From contig NZ_POTY01000004.1 of NCBI RefSeq assembly GCF_003236315.1, forward strand, positions 1-64,000: a stretch of 64,000 bases of DNA, given 5' to 3'. Position numbers and translations under genes: made by a program. Below the pieces are notes generated by a model. The model was not told the DNA's origin. It searched no databases and worked only from the letters and a program-made list of their open reading frames with translations. Position 1 is the first letter of the stretch. Every line of letters starts with the position of its first letter. Below, piece by piece: positions 6,637 to 16,300 of this stretch. Source of the stretch: Micromonospora craterilacus (GTDB taxonomy: Bacteria > Actinomycetota > Actinomycetes > Mycobacteriales > Micromonosporaceae).

Positions 6637-8034
6637 TCACGGGGTGTGTCCTTCCGTGCTGAGCAGGACGACGACGGCGTCGTGGTCGAGGTGGAGGGCG
6701 GCGCGCCGCTGCGGGTCGGCGAGAGCGGCCCGGACGCCGGCCAGGGTGGCCGCGCCGCTCGGGCCGGAGGAGACGCCAAGCCGACCGAGGTCGTCGACGG
6801 CGCGGAGCGCCTCGTCATCGCTGACGGCCACGGCTGCGTCGCAGCCCGCCCGCAGCACCGGCCAGGCGGAGCCGGAGATGGTGGGGCAGTTGAGGCCGGC
6901 CATCACCGTCGCCGCGGTGGACACCGTCACCGGCCGGTCTGCGATCAGGCTCGCCAGCACGCATGCGGCCGTGGCGGGTTCGACCGAGAGGATGCTTGGG
7001 CGGGCGGCGTCTGGGCGTCGGTAGTGCCGCACGACCGCCTCCGCCAACGACCCGACCCCGACCGGGACCGCCACCAGGTCCGGCGGTTCCTTGAGCTGGG
7101 CGTCGACCTCCTCCAGCAGCGTCTGGTAGCCATCCACGATCCAGGCGGGCACCTGCTCGTACCCGTCCCAGGCGGTGTCCTGGACCAGGGCCCGGTCGGG
7201 CTGCTCGTCGGCGTACTCGGCGGCCCGCCGGACCGCAGCGTCGTAGTCGCCGTCCACCCACACGACCTTCGCGCCCTCCCCGGTGATGCGGGCCGCGGTC
7301 TGCGGGAGCATCACCTCAGGCACGAACACGGTCGCCTCGACACCGAAATGCGCCGCCATGCGGGCGACCGCACGGCCGTGGTTGCCGTCGGTCGCGGTCA
7401 CCAGCGTGGCGTCGGGACGCTGCGCAAGCACCTGGCGGCAGGCCCAGGAGGCACCAAGCACTTTGAACGCCGGCAGCCCCAGCCGCGACGACTCGTCCTT
7501 CACCAGCACCCGGCCGACGCCGAGTTCGGTCGCGAGTTCGGGGACAGGAACCAGCGGCGTGGGCGCATACCCGGGCAGCGACCGGTGGAACGCGTGAGCG
7601 TCACTCAGCGCGGACGGGCCGACCCAGCCCCGGGCCGTCGGCGAGCAGTACCACGACATCATGCGGATCATTCTTCCCGCCACTGCGGCCCCTGCTGCGG
7701 CGCCCAGGCCGGCAGCCGTTGGTTCGGGTTGGCAAGTGGTGCAGAACCGGGCCGATGGCCGATGCGCCAGCTGTTCGATCGGGATGTCGCAGCGACACAC
7801 CTCGCAGGTCCCGTAGCGGCCCTGTTCAAGGTAGTGCAATGCCCGGGCGATGTCGGCCAGGGCCAGCCGCGACGCGGCGGCCATGGCGGAAGCGGCCTCA
7901 AGATCTGCCCGGTCATGGGGCATCTGGTGGGCCTGCCGGGCCAGCAGCGCCAGCTGGGTGCTGTGCCGCTCGTACTGCTTCTCCAGGATGATCCGCAGCA
8001 TGCCCAGCTCGTTCTGCCTGCTCACGACGTACAC
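6637..8034 (-). CDS. Fusion: DksA/TraR-type zinc finger plus diaminopropionate ammonia-lyase-like PLP enzyme
   Basis: One uninterrupted frame of 465 codons joins two domains. Residues 1-110 form a DksA/TraR protein: a helical hairpin, then C77-E-V-C80 and C98-T-T-C101 as the zinc ligands. A linker rich in Ala/Gly leads to Met125, where a fold-type II PLP enzyme begins (MSWYCSPTARGW). The lysine is K191 in LGLPAFKVLGAS, and ATDGNHGRAVAR is the phosphate-side motif; both match diaminopropionate ammonia-lyase, which also uses D-serine. GTG at 8034 has AGGAAGG nine bases before it. A weaker GGGAAG precedes Met125, so separate internal initiation is possible. It is downstream of a D-amino-acid oxidase-like gene. 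Confidence 0.85.
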   Translation of the reverse strand: MYVVSRQNELGMLRIILEKQYERHSTQLALLARQAHQMPHDRADLEAASAMAAASRLALADIARALHYLEQGRYGTCEVCRCDIPIEQLAHRPSARFCTTCQPEPTAAGLGAAAGAAVAGRMIRMMSWYCSPTARGWVGPSALSDAHAFHRSLPGYAPTPLVPVPELATELGVGRVLVKDESSRLGLPAFKVLGASWACRQVLAQRPDATLVTATDGNHGRAVARMAAHFGVEATVFVPEVMLPQTAARITGEGAKVVWVDGDYDAAVRRAAEYADEQPDRALVQDTAWDGYEQVPAWIVDGYQTLLEEVDAQLKEPPDLVAVPVGVGSLAEAVVRHYRRPDAARPSILSVEPATAACVLASLIADRPVTVSTAATVMAGLNCPTISGSAWPVLRAGCDAAVAVSDDEALRAVDDLGRLGVSSGPSGAATLAGVRAALADPQRRAALHLDHDAVVVLLSTEGHTP

Positions 8035-8067
8035 GGTTGAGCGTCCTTCCTGTGCGGGGGATGAGAG

Positions 8068-8099
8068 AACGGGCGGAGCGCTGATGCGCTCCGCCCGTT
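8068..8099. terminator. Perfect 14-bp stem, 4-base loop hairpin between oxidase and lyase genes
   Basis: AACGGGCGGAGCGC pairs fully with GCGCTCCGCCCGTT across a TGAT loop. It lies 34 bases before the start of the DksA/ammonia-lyase gene and about 140 bases after the oxidase stop, on their common leftward transcript. No U-tract follows, so it could be a terminator, an attenuator in the leader, or an mRNA-stability element. Confidence 0.75.
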
Positions 8100-8238
8100 G
8101 GTGCCGGTCATGCGGGATGTCGGCCGTTGTGGTGGCGGTCGGTGCTGGCCGGGCTGCCGCCGGGTCGGCAAGGGCGCACGCTCGGCCCTGGCGGTGCCCC
8201 GGCGACCGCACGCACTGCGGACACGACGCGGTGGCGCG

Positions 8239-9501
8239 TCAGCGCAGCGGGTCGAAGGGCTGGAGTTCCGCAGGCTGCTGGCTGGTGGTGATCTGCTCGG
8301 CGAGCAGCTTGCCGGTGAGCGGGCCAAGCGTGATGCCCCACATGCCGTGGCCGCCAGCCGCGAAGACCCGCGGTGACCTGGTACGGCCGATCAACGGCAG
8401 CCCGTCGGGGGTACAGGGCCGCGCCCCGACCCACTCGTCGGCGCGGGCGTCCAGGTCGGCGCCCCGCAGCAGCGGCCGGGCGGCCTCGGCGATAGCCAGG
8501 ATCCGGCGACGGTCCAGCGGAGCCTCGGCGCGACGGAACTCCATCATCCCGGCGACACGCAGCCGGTCTCCGAGGGGCGTGCACGCGACCCGCTGCGCTG
8601 GGAAGTACACCGGACCGGCCGGGACGTGCTCGATCGCGACGCTGAAGCTGTACCCGCGGCCGGCCTGCACGACGGTGCGGACGCCGAAGCGCCGAGCCAG
8701 CTCGCCGAGCCACGTGCCGGTTGCCAGCACGGCCGCGTCATAGCGATCGTCCGTGCCGGCGGAGGTGATCACTCGGACCCCGGCTCCCTCGTCGCGGACG
8801 TTCACGACGTCCGCTCCGGTGACGAGCGCTGCCCCGCGCGCGCGAACGGAATCGGCGAGCGCGTGCACATAGTGCCCGGGGTCGATGAACCGCTGACCGT
8901 GCAGGCGGATGGCCGCGCCGATGTGGTCGGACAGCGAGGGTTCCACCTCACGCGCCTCGGCCCCGGTGAGGACGTCGAACTCGATCTGTTGGCCCGCGGC
9001 GTGGATGTGGCCCAGCTCGTCCAGAAGGACCGACCGTTCGGCCTCGGTCCGGTACGCCGCGACGAACGACTTCGCCTCGTTCGTCATCGAAGCGACCCCG
9101 GCGGCCGCCAATGCGTCGAACGCCTCGAACGCCCGCCGGTTCATCGGAATGTAGGCCTGCATCGCGGTCCGCCATTTCGAGGCGGTGCTGTGCCGCGCGA
9201 AGCCCGCCAAGAATCGCAGCAGCCGAGCGTCCGCGCGTGGCGGCACGTAGACCGGCGAGGACGGGCTCAGGACGGCGCGCAGCCCGTAGCGGAGCACCGC
9301 GGGCTCCGGCAGGGGAGTGGTGATGCCGGGGGTGAGCCAGCCCGCGTTGCCCCACGACGCGCCGGCGGCCACACCCGTGCGGTCGAGCACGGTGACCCGT
9401 ACGCCCCGCTCCTGTAGGAACCAGGCGGTGGCCAGTCCGACCATCCCCGCACCGATGATGGCAACGTGCGCAGGGGCAGGCACCGCCTTCATGGCAGGCA
9501 T
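8239..9501 (-). CDS. FAD-dependent D-amino-acid dehydrogenase/oxidase (DadA-like)
   Basis: A 420-residue DAO-fold flavoenzyme that oxidatively deaminates D-amino acids or glycine-type amines. The dinucleotide fold is VAIIGAGMVGLATAW near residue 13, followed by ASWGNAGWLTPG, a hallmark of the DadA group. The C-terminal FAD motif VFAAGGHGMWGITLGPLTGK is complete. No membrane anchor is seen. It lies upstream of the ammonia-lyase fusion on the same strand and is divergent from a PucR regulator, suggesting an inducible D-amino-acid or diaminopropionate breakdown unit. The substrate is inferred, not shown. Confidence 0.92.
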   Translation of the reverse strand: MPAMKAVPAPAHVAIIGAGMVGLATAWFLQERGVRVTVLDRTGVAAGASWGNAGWLTPGITTPLPEPAVLRYGLRAVLSPSSPVYVPPRADARLLRFLAGFARHSTASKWRTAMQAYIPMNRRAFEAFDALAAAGVASMTNEAKSFVAAYRTEAERSVLLDELGHIHAAGQQIEFDVLTGAEAREVEPSLSDHIGAAIRLHGQRFIDPGHYVHALADSVRARGAALVTGADVVNVRDEGAGVRVITSAGTDDRYDAAVLATGTWLGELARRFGVRTVVQAGRGYSFSVAIEHVPAGPVYFPAQRVACTPLGDRLRVAGMMEFRRAEAPLDRRRILAIAEAARPLLRGADLDARADEWVGARPCTPDGLPLIGRTRSPRVFAAGGHGMWGITLGPLTGKLLAEQITTSQQPAELQPFDPLR

Positions 9502-9563
9502 TCGCTCTCTCCTTCAAGAACAACTGGGATTGCGGCAATCTTGTCCCCGCCCGATCGGGACGT

Positions 9564-9616
9564 CATTGTTCTGGCAGGCCAATGTTCGCTCGTCCGATTG
9601 GGCGAAACGAACAATG
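9564..9616. promoter_or_regulatory. Inverted CATTGTTC/GAACAATG pair in the oxidase-pucR gap
   Basis: CATTGTTC at 9564-9571 is matched by its exact complement GAACAATG at 9609-9616, the second copy overlapping the proposed pucR start codon. A related AATGTTCG lies between them. The placement between divergent genes suggests PucR binding sites, but this is inference. Confidence 0.45.
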
Positions 9617-11197
9617 CCGAGGCACAATCTGAAGGTGATCACCGTGGCTGGCGTGGCCGACGCGGTCGGTGCCGCGTTGCTCAAGATCGTCGTCCCCGCC
9701 GCTGCGGCGGAGGTCCGCGATGTGGCCCTCGCTGACCTCGGCGATGCGACGACCGGCCAGACGGGCGACCTCGTCCTCGGCGCGGGCATCACCACACCCG
9801 ACCAGGCGCTCGCTGTCATCGAACGCTGTTCGGAGGCGGCGGCGGCCGGCCTCGTTCTCAAGCCTCCGCTGGCCGCGCTCCCTGAGGTGATGTCATCCGC
9901 CGCCGAACGCAACCTGGCCCTGGTCGAGCTGCAGAGCCACGGCTCGTGGGCCCAGCTTGTCTGGCTGCTCCGCGGGGTGATCGACAGAGCTGCCGCGCCC
10001 GGCTCACCCGAGACCGGGGAAGCCCGGGTCTACGACGAACTGTTCGCCCTTGCCGACGCGACCGCCGCCATCGTCGACGCACCGGTGACGATCGAAGATG
10101 CCCAGTCCCGGGTGCTCGCCTACTCGTCGAGGCAAGACCGCACCGACCCGGCGCGCGTCTCGACCATTGTCGGACGACGCGCCCCCGGCGATGTGGTCGC
10201 GCACTTCCGTTCCCGCGGCGTCTTCCGCAAGCTTGCCACGGGCAGTGAGCCGATCTACGTGCCGCAGGGACCGGACGGGACGTTGCCGCGACTCGTGATC
10301 CCGATCCGCGCCGGAGGTGAGCTGCTCGGCTCGATCTGGGCCGTCGTCGAGGGTCTGGTGCCACACGAGCGCCTACGCGATCTCCAGGGGACCGCCTCCG
10401 TGCTGGCGCTCCACCTGCTCCGCCTCCGCGTGCAGGCCGATGTCGCACGCCGGGTCTCGGCTGACCGCCTGAGGGCGGCCTTGCGGGCCCCCACCGGGAA
10501 GGGACGGGAGGAACTGGGCCTGCCCAAGGGTCCGTGGCAGGTCGTCGCGCTCGGTGCCCACGGCGGGACGGGGGAGATGGTGCACAACGTGGCCCTCTGG
10601 GAGTCAATCACCCGCCGTCACGGCTGGCGCCAGCCGCTGATCGCGGACGTCGGGGACGTCCTGTTCGCCGTGGTGACCCACGAGGGCGACTCGCCCGGCT
10701 CCCGGCGCTGGATGGACAGCCTCATTCACGACGTCGCCATGCATGACCCGTCGCTGCGAGCCGCGTCCGGCCGCGTCGCCAGGGACCTGACGGACCTGCC
10801 GCGATCACGCGCCGAGGCGGCGGAACTGCTCGCGCTGCACCGCTCGGCTCGACAGCCTGGGCCACTGCTGCGGTTCGCGGACGTCTGGGCCGAGGTCGTC
10901 GTACACCGCGTGGTCAACGCGATGCCGCGGGACGACCTGCTGGTCGGCGGACCGCTTCCCGACCTCGTCGCCCATGATCGGAAGCACGGCACTGACTACG
11001 TCGCCACTCTCGCCGCATGGCTTGAGCACCAGGGTGATCTGAAGAAGGCCGCCCAGCAGTTGCATGTGCACCCCAATACGCTCCGGTACCGGATGCGCCG
11101 CCTGACTGAGGTCGTCCACATCGATTTCGAGTCGCCGCGCACACGGCTCGCGCTGCAGATCCAGCTCGCGGCGCTCGTCCTGGGTCCTGACGGGTGA
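9614..11197 (+). CDS. PucR-family transcriptional regulator
   Basis: A 527-residue regulator. The N-terminus resembles the PucR purine-catabolism domain (VITVAGVAD, then GDLVLGAGI). The middle has a GAF-like region (ADATAAIVDAPVTIEDAQSR, then LVIPIRAGGELLGSIWAVVE). The C-terminal HTH is GDLKKAAQQLHVHPNTLRYR followed by MRRLTEV, the family signature. ATG at 9614 is chosen; GTG at 9635 is an alternative, since neither has a clear ribosome site. It is divergent from the oxidase gene and is the likely activator of the oxidase/ammonia-lyase genes. Confidence 0.92.
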   Translation: MPRHNLKVITVAGVADAVGAALLKIVVPAAAAEVRDVALADLGDATTGQTGDLVLGAGITTPDQALAVIERCSEAAAAGLVLKPPLAALPEVMSSAAERNLALVELQSHGSWAQLVWLLRGVIDRAAAPGSPETGEARVYDELFALADATAAIVDAPVTIEDAQSRVLAYSSRQDRTDPARVSTIVGRRAPGDVVAHFRSRGVFRKLATGSEPIYVPQGPDGTLPRLVIPIRAGGELLGSIWAVVEGLVPHERLRDLQGTASVLALHLLRLRVQADVARRVSADRLRAALRAPTGKGREELGLPKGPWQVVALGAHGGTGEMVHNVALWESITRRHGWRQPLIADVGDVLFAVVTHEGDSPGSRRWMDSLIHDVAMHDPSLRAASGRVARDLTDLPRSRAEAAELLALHRSARQPGPLLRFADVWAEVVVHRVVNAMPRDDLLVGGPLPDLVAHDRKHGTDYVATLAAWLEHQGDLKKAAQQLHVHPNTLRYRMRRLTEVVHIDFESPRTRLALQIQLAALVLGPDG

Positions 11198-11264
11198 CTC
11201 TGGGATCCGAAAGCTCTGCTGCCGCCCACGAACCTGACTCCACTGGACCCGGAGGAGAACCGTC

Positions 11265-11360
11265 ATGGAGACGACCCGGGCGACCCGTCGCGAGTGGCGG
11301 GGGCTGGGGACCGTCCGCCCCGGCACACCCGGTGCGGACGGTCCGACGACCGTCAGGTGA
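11265..11360 (+). CDS. Possible 31-codon leader-like ORF
   Basis: An ATG preceded by GGAGGAGAACC opens a short frame starting METTRATRREWRGLG and ending at 11360. The ribosome site is good, but the frame runs through the hairpin at 11308-11344 and resembles no known protein. It may be only the tail region of the pucR transcript. Confidence 0.25.
   Translation: METTRATRREWRGLGTVRPGTPGADGPTTVR
11308..11344. terminator. Hairpin after pucR (11-bp stem)
   Basis: GGACCGTCCGC and GCGGACGGTCC are exact inverted repeats with a 15-base loop. It lies between two convergent genes (pucR and the DUF11 protein) and could end transcription from the pucR side; no U-run follows. Confidence 0.6.
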
Positions 11361-11420
11361 GGTCAGCGGCGGTTGCCGCTGCGGCCCAGGCGGCGCGGGC
11401 CGGCTGAGGGCGGGGAGCCG

Positions 11421-13100
11421 TCAGGACTCCGGCAGGATGCCGACGTCGACGAAGGTCTCCGCGCCGTCGTGGATCTCGATCAGTGCGCTGAGTCCGTAGG
11501 GGTAGTAGCCGCCGACCATCGTGATGATGTCCGAGTCGGTGGCGTCGTCGCCTTGGTCGGGAGTGGTGAACTGGGTGCTGCTGCCCTGCGGGAGGCGGAC
11601 CTCAACGGTGTACCGGCCCGGCTTCAGTCGTCCCCGGTAGGTCCCCGTCACCGAGTTGGTGTTGATGATTCCCCAGCCCGGCGGCAGCTGGCCGGTTTCC
11701 GGCACGGCCCGGTAGGAGGCGACCTTGTTCAGGGCCATCGGCTCGTCGGCGTCGCGCTGGCCGTCCCGGTCAAGGTCGAGCCAGACGTGACCGGTGATGA
11801 CGCCCTCGGCGACATAGTTAACGCTGCCGGTGGCGGTGTTGTTCTCTAGCGACGACTCTGGCGAGGACGCGGACGCGGTCGCGGTGAAGGTCAGCGGACC
11901 GTCGGGGGTGCCGGGGTTCACCTTGAGCTTCAGAAGCAGGCCGGCGTTGCCCGTGGCGATGTCCCAGAAGGCGCGGGTGCACTCGACGAAGCGGCCGTCC
12001 GCCGCGTCGTCGAGTCGGCAGGTCCAGTTGGCGTCACCGGGGTCGAGGGAGGTCGGCTCGACCGTGGGCGGGAGCGGTACCCGAACGGCCACGTTCTCCG
12101 AGGGGCTGCCGCCTCGGACGCCGAGGTGGACAGACAGGTCGAACTCGTCGCCGGCGCGTACGTCGACGCGTCCCACCACGTTGGCCCCGAAAAGCTCCAC
12201 GTCGCCGACGGGCGGCACGACATAGGTGAAGGTGGTGGTGCCGCTGTTGTTCGTCAGCGACCGCTCGGTGGCCGAGGTCGACACCGAGGCGGTCACGGTC
12301 CTGGTGTCGCCCACAGTTCCGGCCGGGAAGTAGGGGTAGAGGTTCAGGTAGGCGGCCCCGCCCGGTGGGATCTCCCGGTCGTTGTCGCAGACCCAGGTGG
12401 AGGTGGAGAGGTCGCAGTTCCAACCCGGGTCCGGCGTCCACGCGCCGACGAAGGCATCCGGCGGCAGCTGGATGGTGAAGCGGGCGTCGGGCGCCGGGGT
12501 GGTGCCGATGTTGGTCGCCCGGGCCTGGACAAAGCCGCGTGCGCCGTTGCCGCCCAGGTAGGAGATCTCGCCGCTGCTGTACTCGAACGAGAAGGCGAGG
12601 TCTGGCATGGCGACGTACTCGATGTCCGCCGAGGCCGTGTTGTTCGTGGTCGATGATTCGCGGCTCTGCGTGGTGGCCGTCGCCGTCACCGTCCCCTTCT
12701 GGCCGCCCGTCCCAGGCGGCAGGATGAGGCTCAGGACGAAGCTGGCGTCGGTGCCCGCAGGGAGAGTGCCGTACGTGCATTTCAGCTTGGCGGCGTCACA
12801 GGTCCAGCCGCCGAGGTAGTCGCCGAAGCTGAGGGTGGACCCGGGCGGCAGCGTGAGCTTGATGGTGCTGTCGGTGGCCTCGGCGCTCCCGGCGTTGCGC
12901 ACCGAAACGCCGAGGCGGACCCGGCCACCATCCGGGCCCACCTCGCCCGGCTCGGCGGTGAGGCCCAGGACGACATCGGCGCGATCCGGGGCGGCGGTGG
13001 CAGTGCCGGGCAAAGCGGTGAGCAGTGACGCGACTACAGCGGTCGCGAGGGCCCCCGCCAGCGTGCGCAGGGTTGCGGCACGCAGGTTGTGGTTGACCAT
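11421..13100 (-). CDS. Secreted DUF11/CARDB-repeat protein with SdrD B-like end
   Basis: A 559-residue extracellular protein. A Sec signal peptide (ATLRTLAGALATAVVASLLT, cleaved near TATA-APD) is followed by three or more Ig-like DUF11 repeats, each ending in a pattern such as SSTTNNTASADIEY or SLTNNSGTTTFTYV. The last domain (ITGHVWLDLDRDGQRDADEP) is an SdrD B-like repeat of the calcium-binding surface type. There is no LPXTG or transmembrane anchor, so it is released or held non-covalently. Adhesive or structural surface function is inferred. It stands alone between two hairpins. Confidence 0.9.
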   Translation of the reverse strand: MVNHNLRAATLRTLAGALATAVVASLLTALPGTATAAPDRADVVLGLTAEPGEVGPDGGRVRLGVSVRNAGSAEATDSTIKLTLPPGSTLSFGDYLGGWTCDAAKLKCTYGTLPAGTDASFVLSLILPPGTGGQKGTVTATATTQSRESSTTNNTASADIEYVAMPDLAFSFEYSSGEISYLGGNGARGFVQARATNIGTTPAPDARFTIQLPPDAFVGAWTPDPGWNCDLSTSTWVCDNDREIPPGGAAYLNLYPYFPAGTVGDTRTVTASVSTSATERSLTNNSGTTTFTYVVPPVGDVELFGANVVGRVDVRAGDEFDLSVHLGVRGGSPSENVAVRVPLPPTVEPTSLDPGDANWTCRLDDAADGRFVECTRAFWDIATGNAGLLLKLKVNPGTPDGPLTFTATASASSPESSLENNTATGSVNYVAEGVITGHVWLDLDRDGQRDADEPMALNKVASYRAVPETGQLPPGWGIINTNSVTGTYRGRLKPGRYTVEVRLPQGSSTQFTTPDQGDDATDSDIITMVGGYYPYGLSALIEIHDGAETFVDVGILPES

Positions 13101-13244
13101 AAATCCCCCGTCTGGTCGTCATGGCACGACGGCCTCCGGCGCACCAGGAAACGCCCACAGGCCCGATCGGGATCTTGTCCCCATCGATCAATAAGGCGTT
13201 CCGGCATCGAAAAGCGTTACAGTCGTGGGCCATCCGACGGGCTG

Positions 13245-13288
13245 TCACCCGGCGACACCGCCGCCCTCGCGGCTATGTCGCCGGGTGA
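13245..13288. terminator. Perfect 13-bp inverted repeat downstream of the carboxylase gene
   Basis: TCACCCGGCGACA and TGTCGCCGGGTGA flank an 18-base loop that can itself form a small CCGC/GCGG stem. It begins about 20 bases after the stop of the leftward carboxylase gene, a normal terminator position. Confidence 0.75.
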
Positions 13289-13308
13289 TGGTCACACCCC
13301 GGCGCCGG

Positions 13309-16300
13309 TCAACGCAGTCGTGACTCGATGGCTTCGATGACGCGCGGACGGAGTTCGGCGGCACGGATGACGGCGTCGACGGAGCCGACCTCGACCGCGC
13401 GCTGGATGTTGTGCACCCGGTCGAACTCCGTGGCCACCTCGCCGAGCTTCTCCGCGCGGACCGACGAGCGGAGCTCGTCGACCTCCGCGGTCAGCGCGGC
13501 GCGGTCGGCGCCGGAGGCGGACGCCGCGCGGGCCTCCAGGTCCCGTACCCGGGGATCGGCCGCGGTGCGGGCGGCGACCTCGCCGGAGAACACCACGGCA
13601 GCGGCCGGAGCGCCACCGAGCACCGAAGCGAACGAGCCTTCCAGCGCCAGCACGGTCATGTTCGGGTTCAGCGCCTTCGAGAACACCACGAACGCGCCAC
13701 CGTGGTACCGCGAGATCACGCAGAACACGATGGGTCCGCGGAAGTTCACGATCGCCCGGCCGATCTCGGCGCCGTACTCCAGTTGCAGCTTCCGCATCGA
13801 CTCGGGCGAGCCGTCGAAGCCCGACAGGTTCGCCAATACCACCAGCGGACGGTTGCCGCTGGCCGCGTTGATCGCCCGCGCCGCCTTCTTCGACGACCGC
13901 GGGAACAGCGTGCCCGCGGTGTAGGTGTCCGGGCCGTCGGTGGGCGGGAAGCCGCGCCGCGGTACCGTCCGCGACTCGATGCCGAGCAGGCACACCGGCA
14001 TGCCGCCGAGGTGCGCGTCCTGCACCACCGCGGTCTCCGCGTCGGCCATGCCCGCCCAGCGTTCCAGCACCGGGTGGTCCTGGTCGGAGAGCGCCCGCAT
14101 CACCGTACGGATGTCGAACGGCTTCTTGCGGTCCGGGTTGGCCGCGACGGAGAAGATCTCGCCGACGGTGGTGAAGTCACTGCCGGCCACCACGTGCGGG
14201 AAGTCGGAGATGTCGCGGTCGGTGGGGTCGGTGCTGGTCGCCCGCCGCGGCGTCTCCTCGCCCGGTGCGACGTACGTGTGCTCGTAGTGCGACATCAGCA
14301 CGTCCCGGGCGGCGGCCAGGTTCGGCGCCCAGTACTGCGCCTGCCCGTTCGGGCCCATCACCCGGTCGTAGCCGCCGATGCCGAAGTTGTCCTCGGCGGA
14401 CACTCCACCGGAGAAGTCGAGCGACTGCTTGCCAGTGAGCACCATCGCCGAGTCCGGCGTCATCACCAGGACGCCCTTGGTGTGCATGAGCATCGTCGCC
14501 TCGGCGTTCCAGTACGGCTGCGCGCCGACGTTGATGCCCGCGACCACGATGTTGATCTCACCGCCGTCCTGGGTGAACTCGACGATCCGCTTGAGCGCCG
14601 CCGCCACCCAGTCCATGTTCTCGGTGCCCGACTTCATGGAGATCCGGGCGCCGGCGGACAGCGCGTACCACTCCAGTGGCACCCGCATCCGCTCGGCCAG
14701 GTCCAGCGCGGCGACCACCCGGCGGCACTCCGGCTCCGACAGCGCACCCAACGACTTGGTGGGGTCGCCGAGCAGCACCACCCGGGTGACACCCTGCGGG
14801 TGCCGCGAGGTCGGTGTGGTGACCACGCCGGCGACGATCGCCGCGCTGTTGCGCCCCTTCGGTCGGTCGACCGGCACCAGCGTGTGGTCGTCGTCGAGGT
14901 CGTGCTCGACGAAGTCGCCGAGCAGACCGGTCAGCTCGTACGGGTACACCGTGTTGCGACTGCTGGCCCGCAGCACCTTCAGCCGGTAGTCGTCGAGCGG
15001 CTCGACCGGCTCGACCGGCGGCTCGCCGACGGTCAGCTCGGCGCCGCCGGTGGCGCCGAACGAGATCCGTACGGCGATCTTGGTCAGCTCGCCGGTCTTA
15101 CGGTCGCGCTGGCGCGCGATGAACAGGATCTCCTCCAGCCCGGCGCCGGCGGTCGTCGGGCGTACCCGCCCGGCGATCGTCTCCATCTCCTCGCGGGTGA
15201 GGTCGCTCGGCGGCCAGACGTAGATCACGATCCGGTTGGTGTTGAAGCGGGTCTTCGACGGTCGCTGCGACTGCGCGCGGCGGATCGAGTCGAGGCAGGC
15301 GGCGACGGTGTCCTCGGTCGTCGGCAGCGCGACCAGCCGGCCGTCGTGCTCACGCAGCTCGGTCAGGTCGCGCACCTGCGCGAACGCGACGAGGCGCCCG
15401 TCGGAAGGGTTCTCCCGCGCCACGCACTGGAAGAGGTAGACCTCCTCGTCCGACGACGGCAGCCGGGTCAGGTCGAACTTGTGCAGCCGCTCCAACTGCA
15501 TCCGCTGCGCGATGTACGGGTGCAGGCCGCGGATCAGCCGCTCCTCGGTCATCCCCGTGCCCGACGGGCGGAACGTGAAGTGGTGGTGCATCACCGCTCC
15601 GCCGCGACCGGCGACGGTGGTGGTGAGCCGGCGGACCTGCGGGGGCAGCGGGTGCGCGTTGATCACCTCCAGCAGCGCCGCCGCCGTGGCGTCGTGGTCC
15701 TCCGGCTGGTTCTCCCAGACGAGGTAGATGTCGGCGTCGACGGCCTGCTCGCCGCCGACCAACTCGGCGAGCCCGCGCAGCGCGCCGCCCAGCGCGTCGA
15801 AGCGCACCGCGGCGGAGACCACGCTCGAGTCCGCCCGCTCGGCGACCACGAACGTGCCGCCCCCGACCGCGTGGGTACGGACGCCGGCGAGCGCCTTGTT
15901 GCCGTAGTACCGCCGGGTCAGCACCTCCAGCATGACCGCGTTGTCGAGGTGGTCGCGGACCAAACGCTGACCGAGCAGCCGGACCAGCGGCTCGGTGCTG
16001 CGTACCATCTCGGCGACGCGCTCGGCGCGGTCCGGCGAGTCCGGCTGCGCGTCCAGGTGGCGCAGGTGCTTGCGGACCTCGGCGTAGACCCGGGCGCGGT
16101 TGCGGCGCAGCAGCGGCTGGGCGAACCAGGCGAACACCACGCCGCGGGCGAGGTCGGCGACCACCGGGAAGCGGACCTGGGTGGCGGCCACCAGCCGCTC
16201 CAGGGCGAGACCGGCCGGCTCGCGCAGGGTCTCGTCCGGCGGAGGCTCCCGCAGCCAGCCGCGCAGCAGCGCCGCGACGACGGTGGCGTCGGCGGACGCG

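Noticed and set aside
11265-11360. 31-codon frame after pucR as a firm gene
   Set aside because: The frame runs through a hairpin and has no homology that I can recognise; left as a low-confidence entry.
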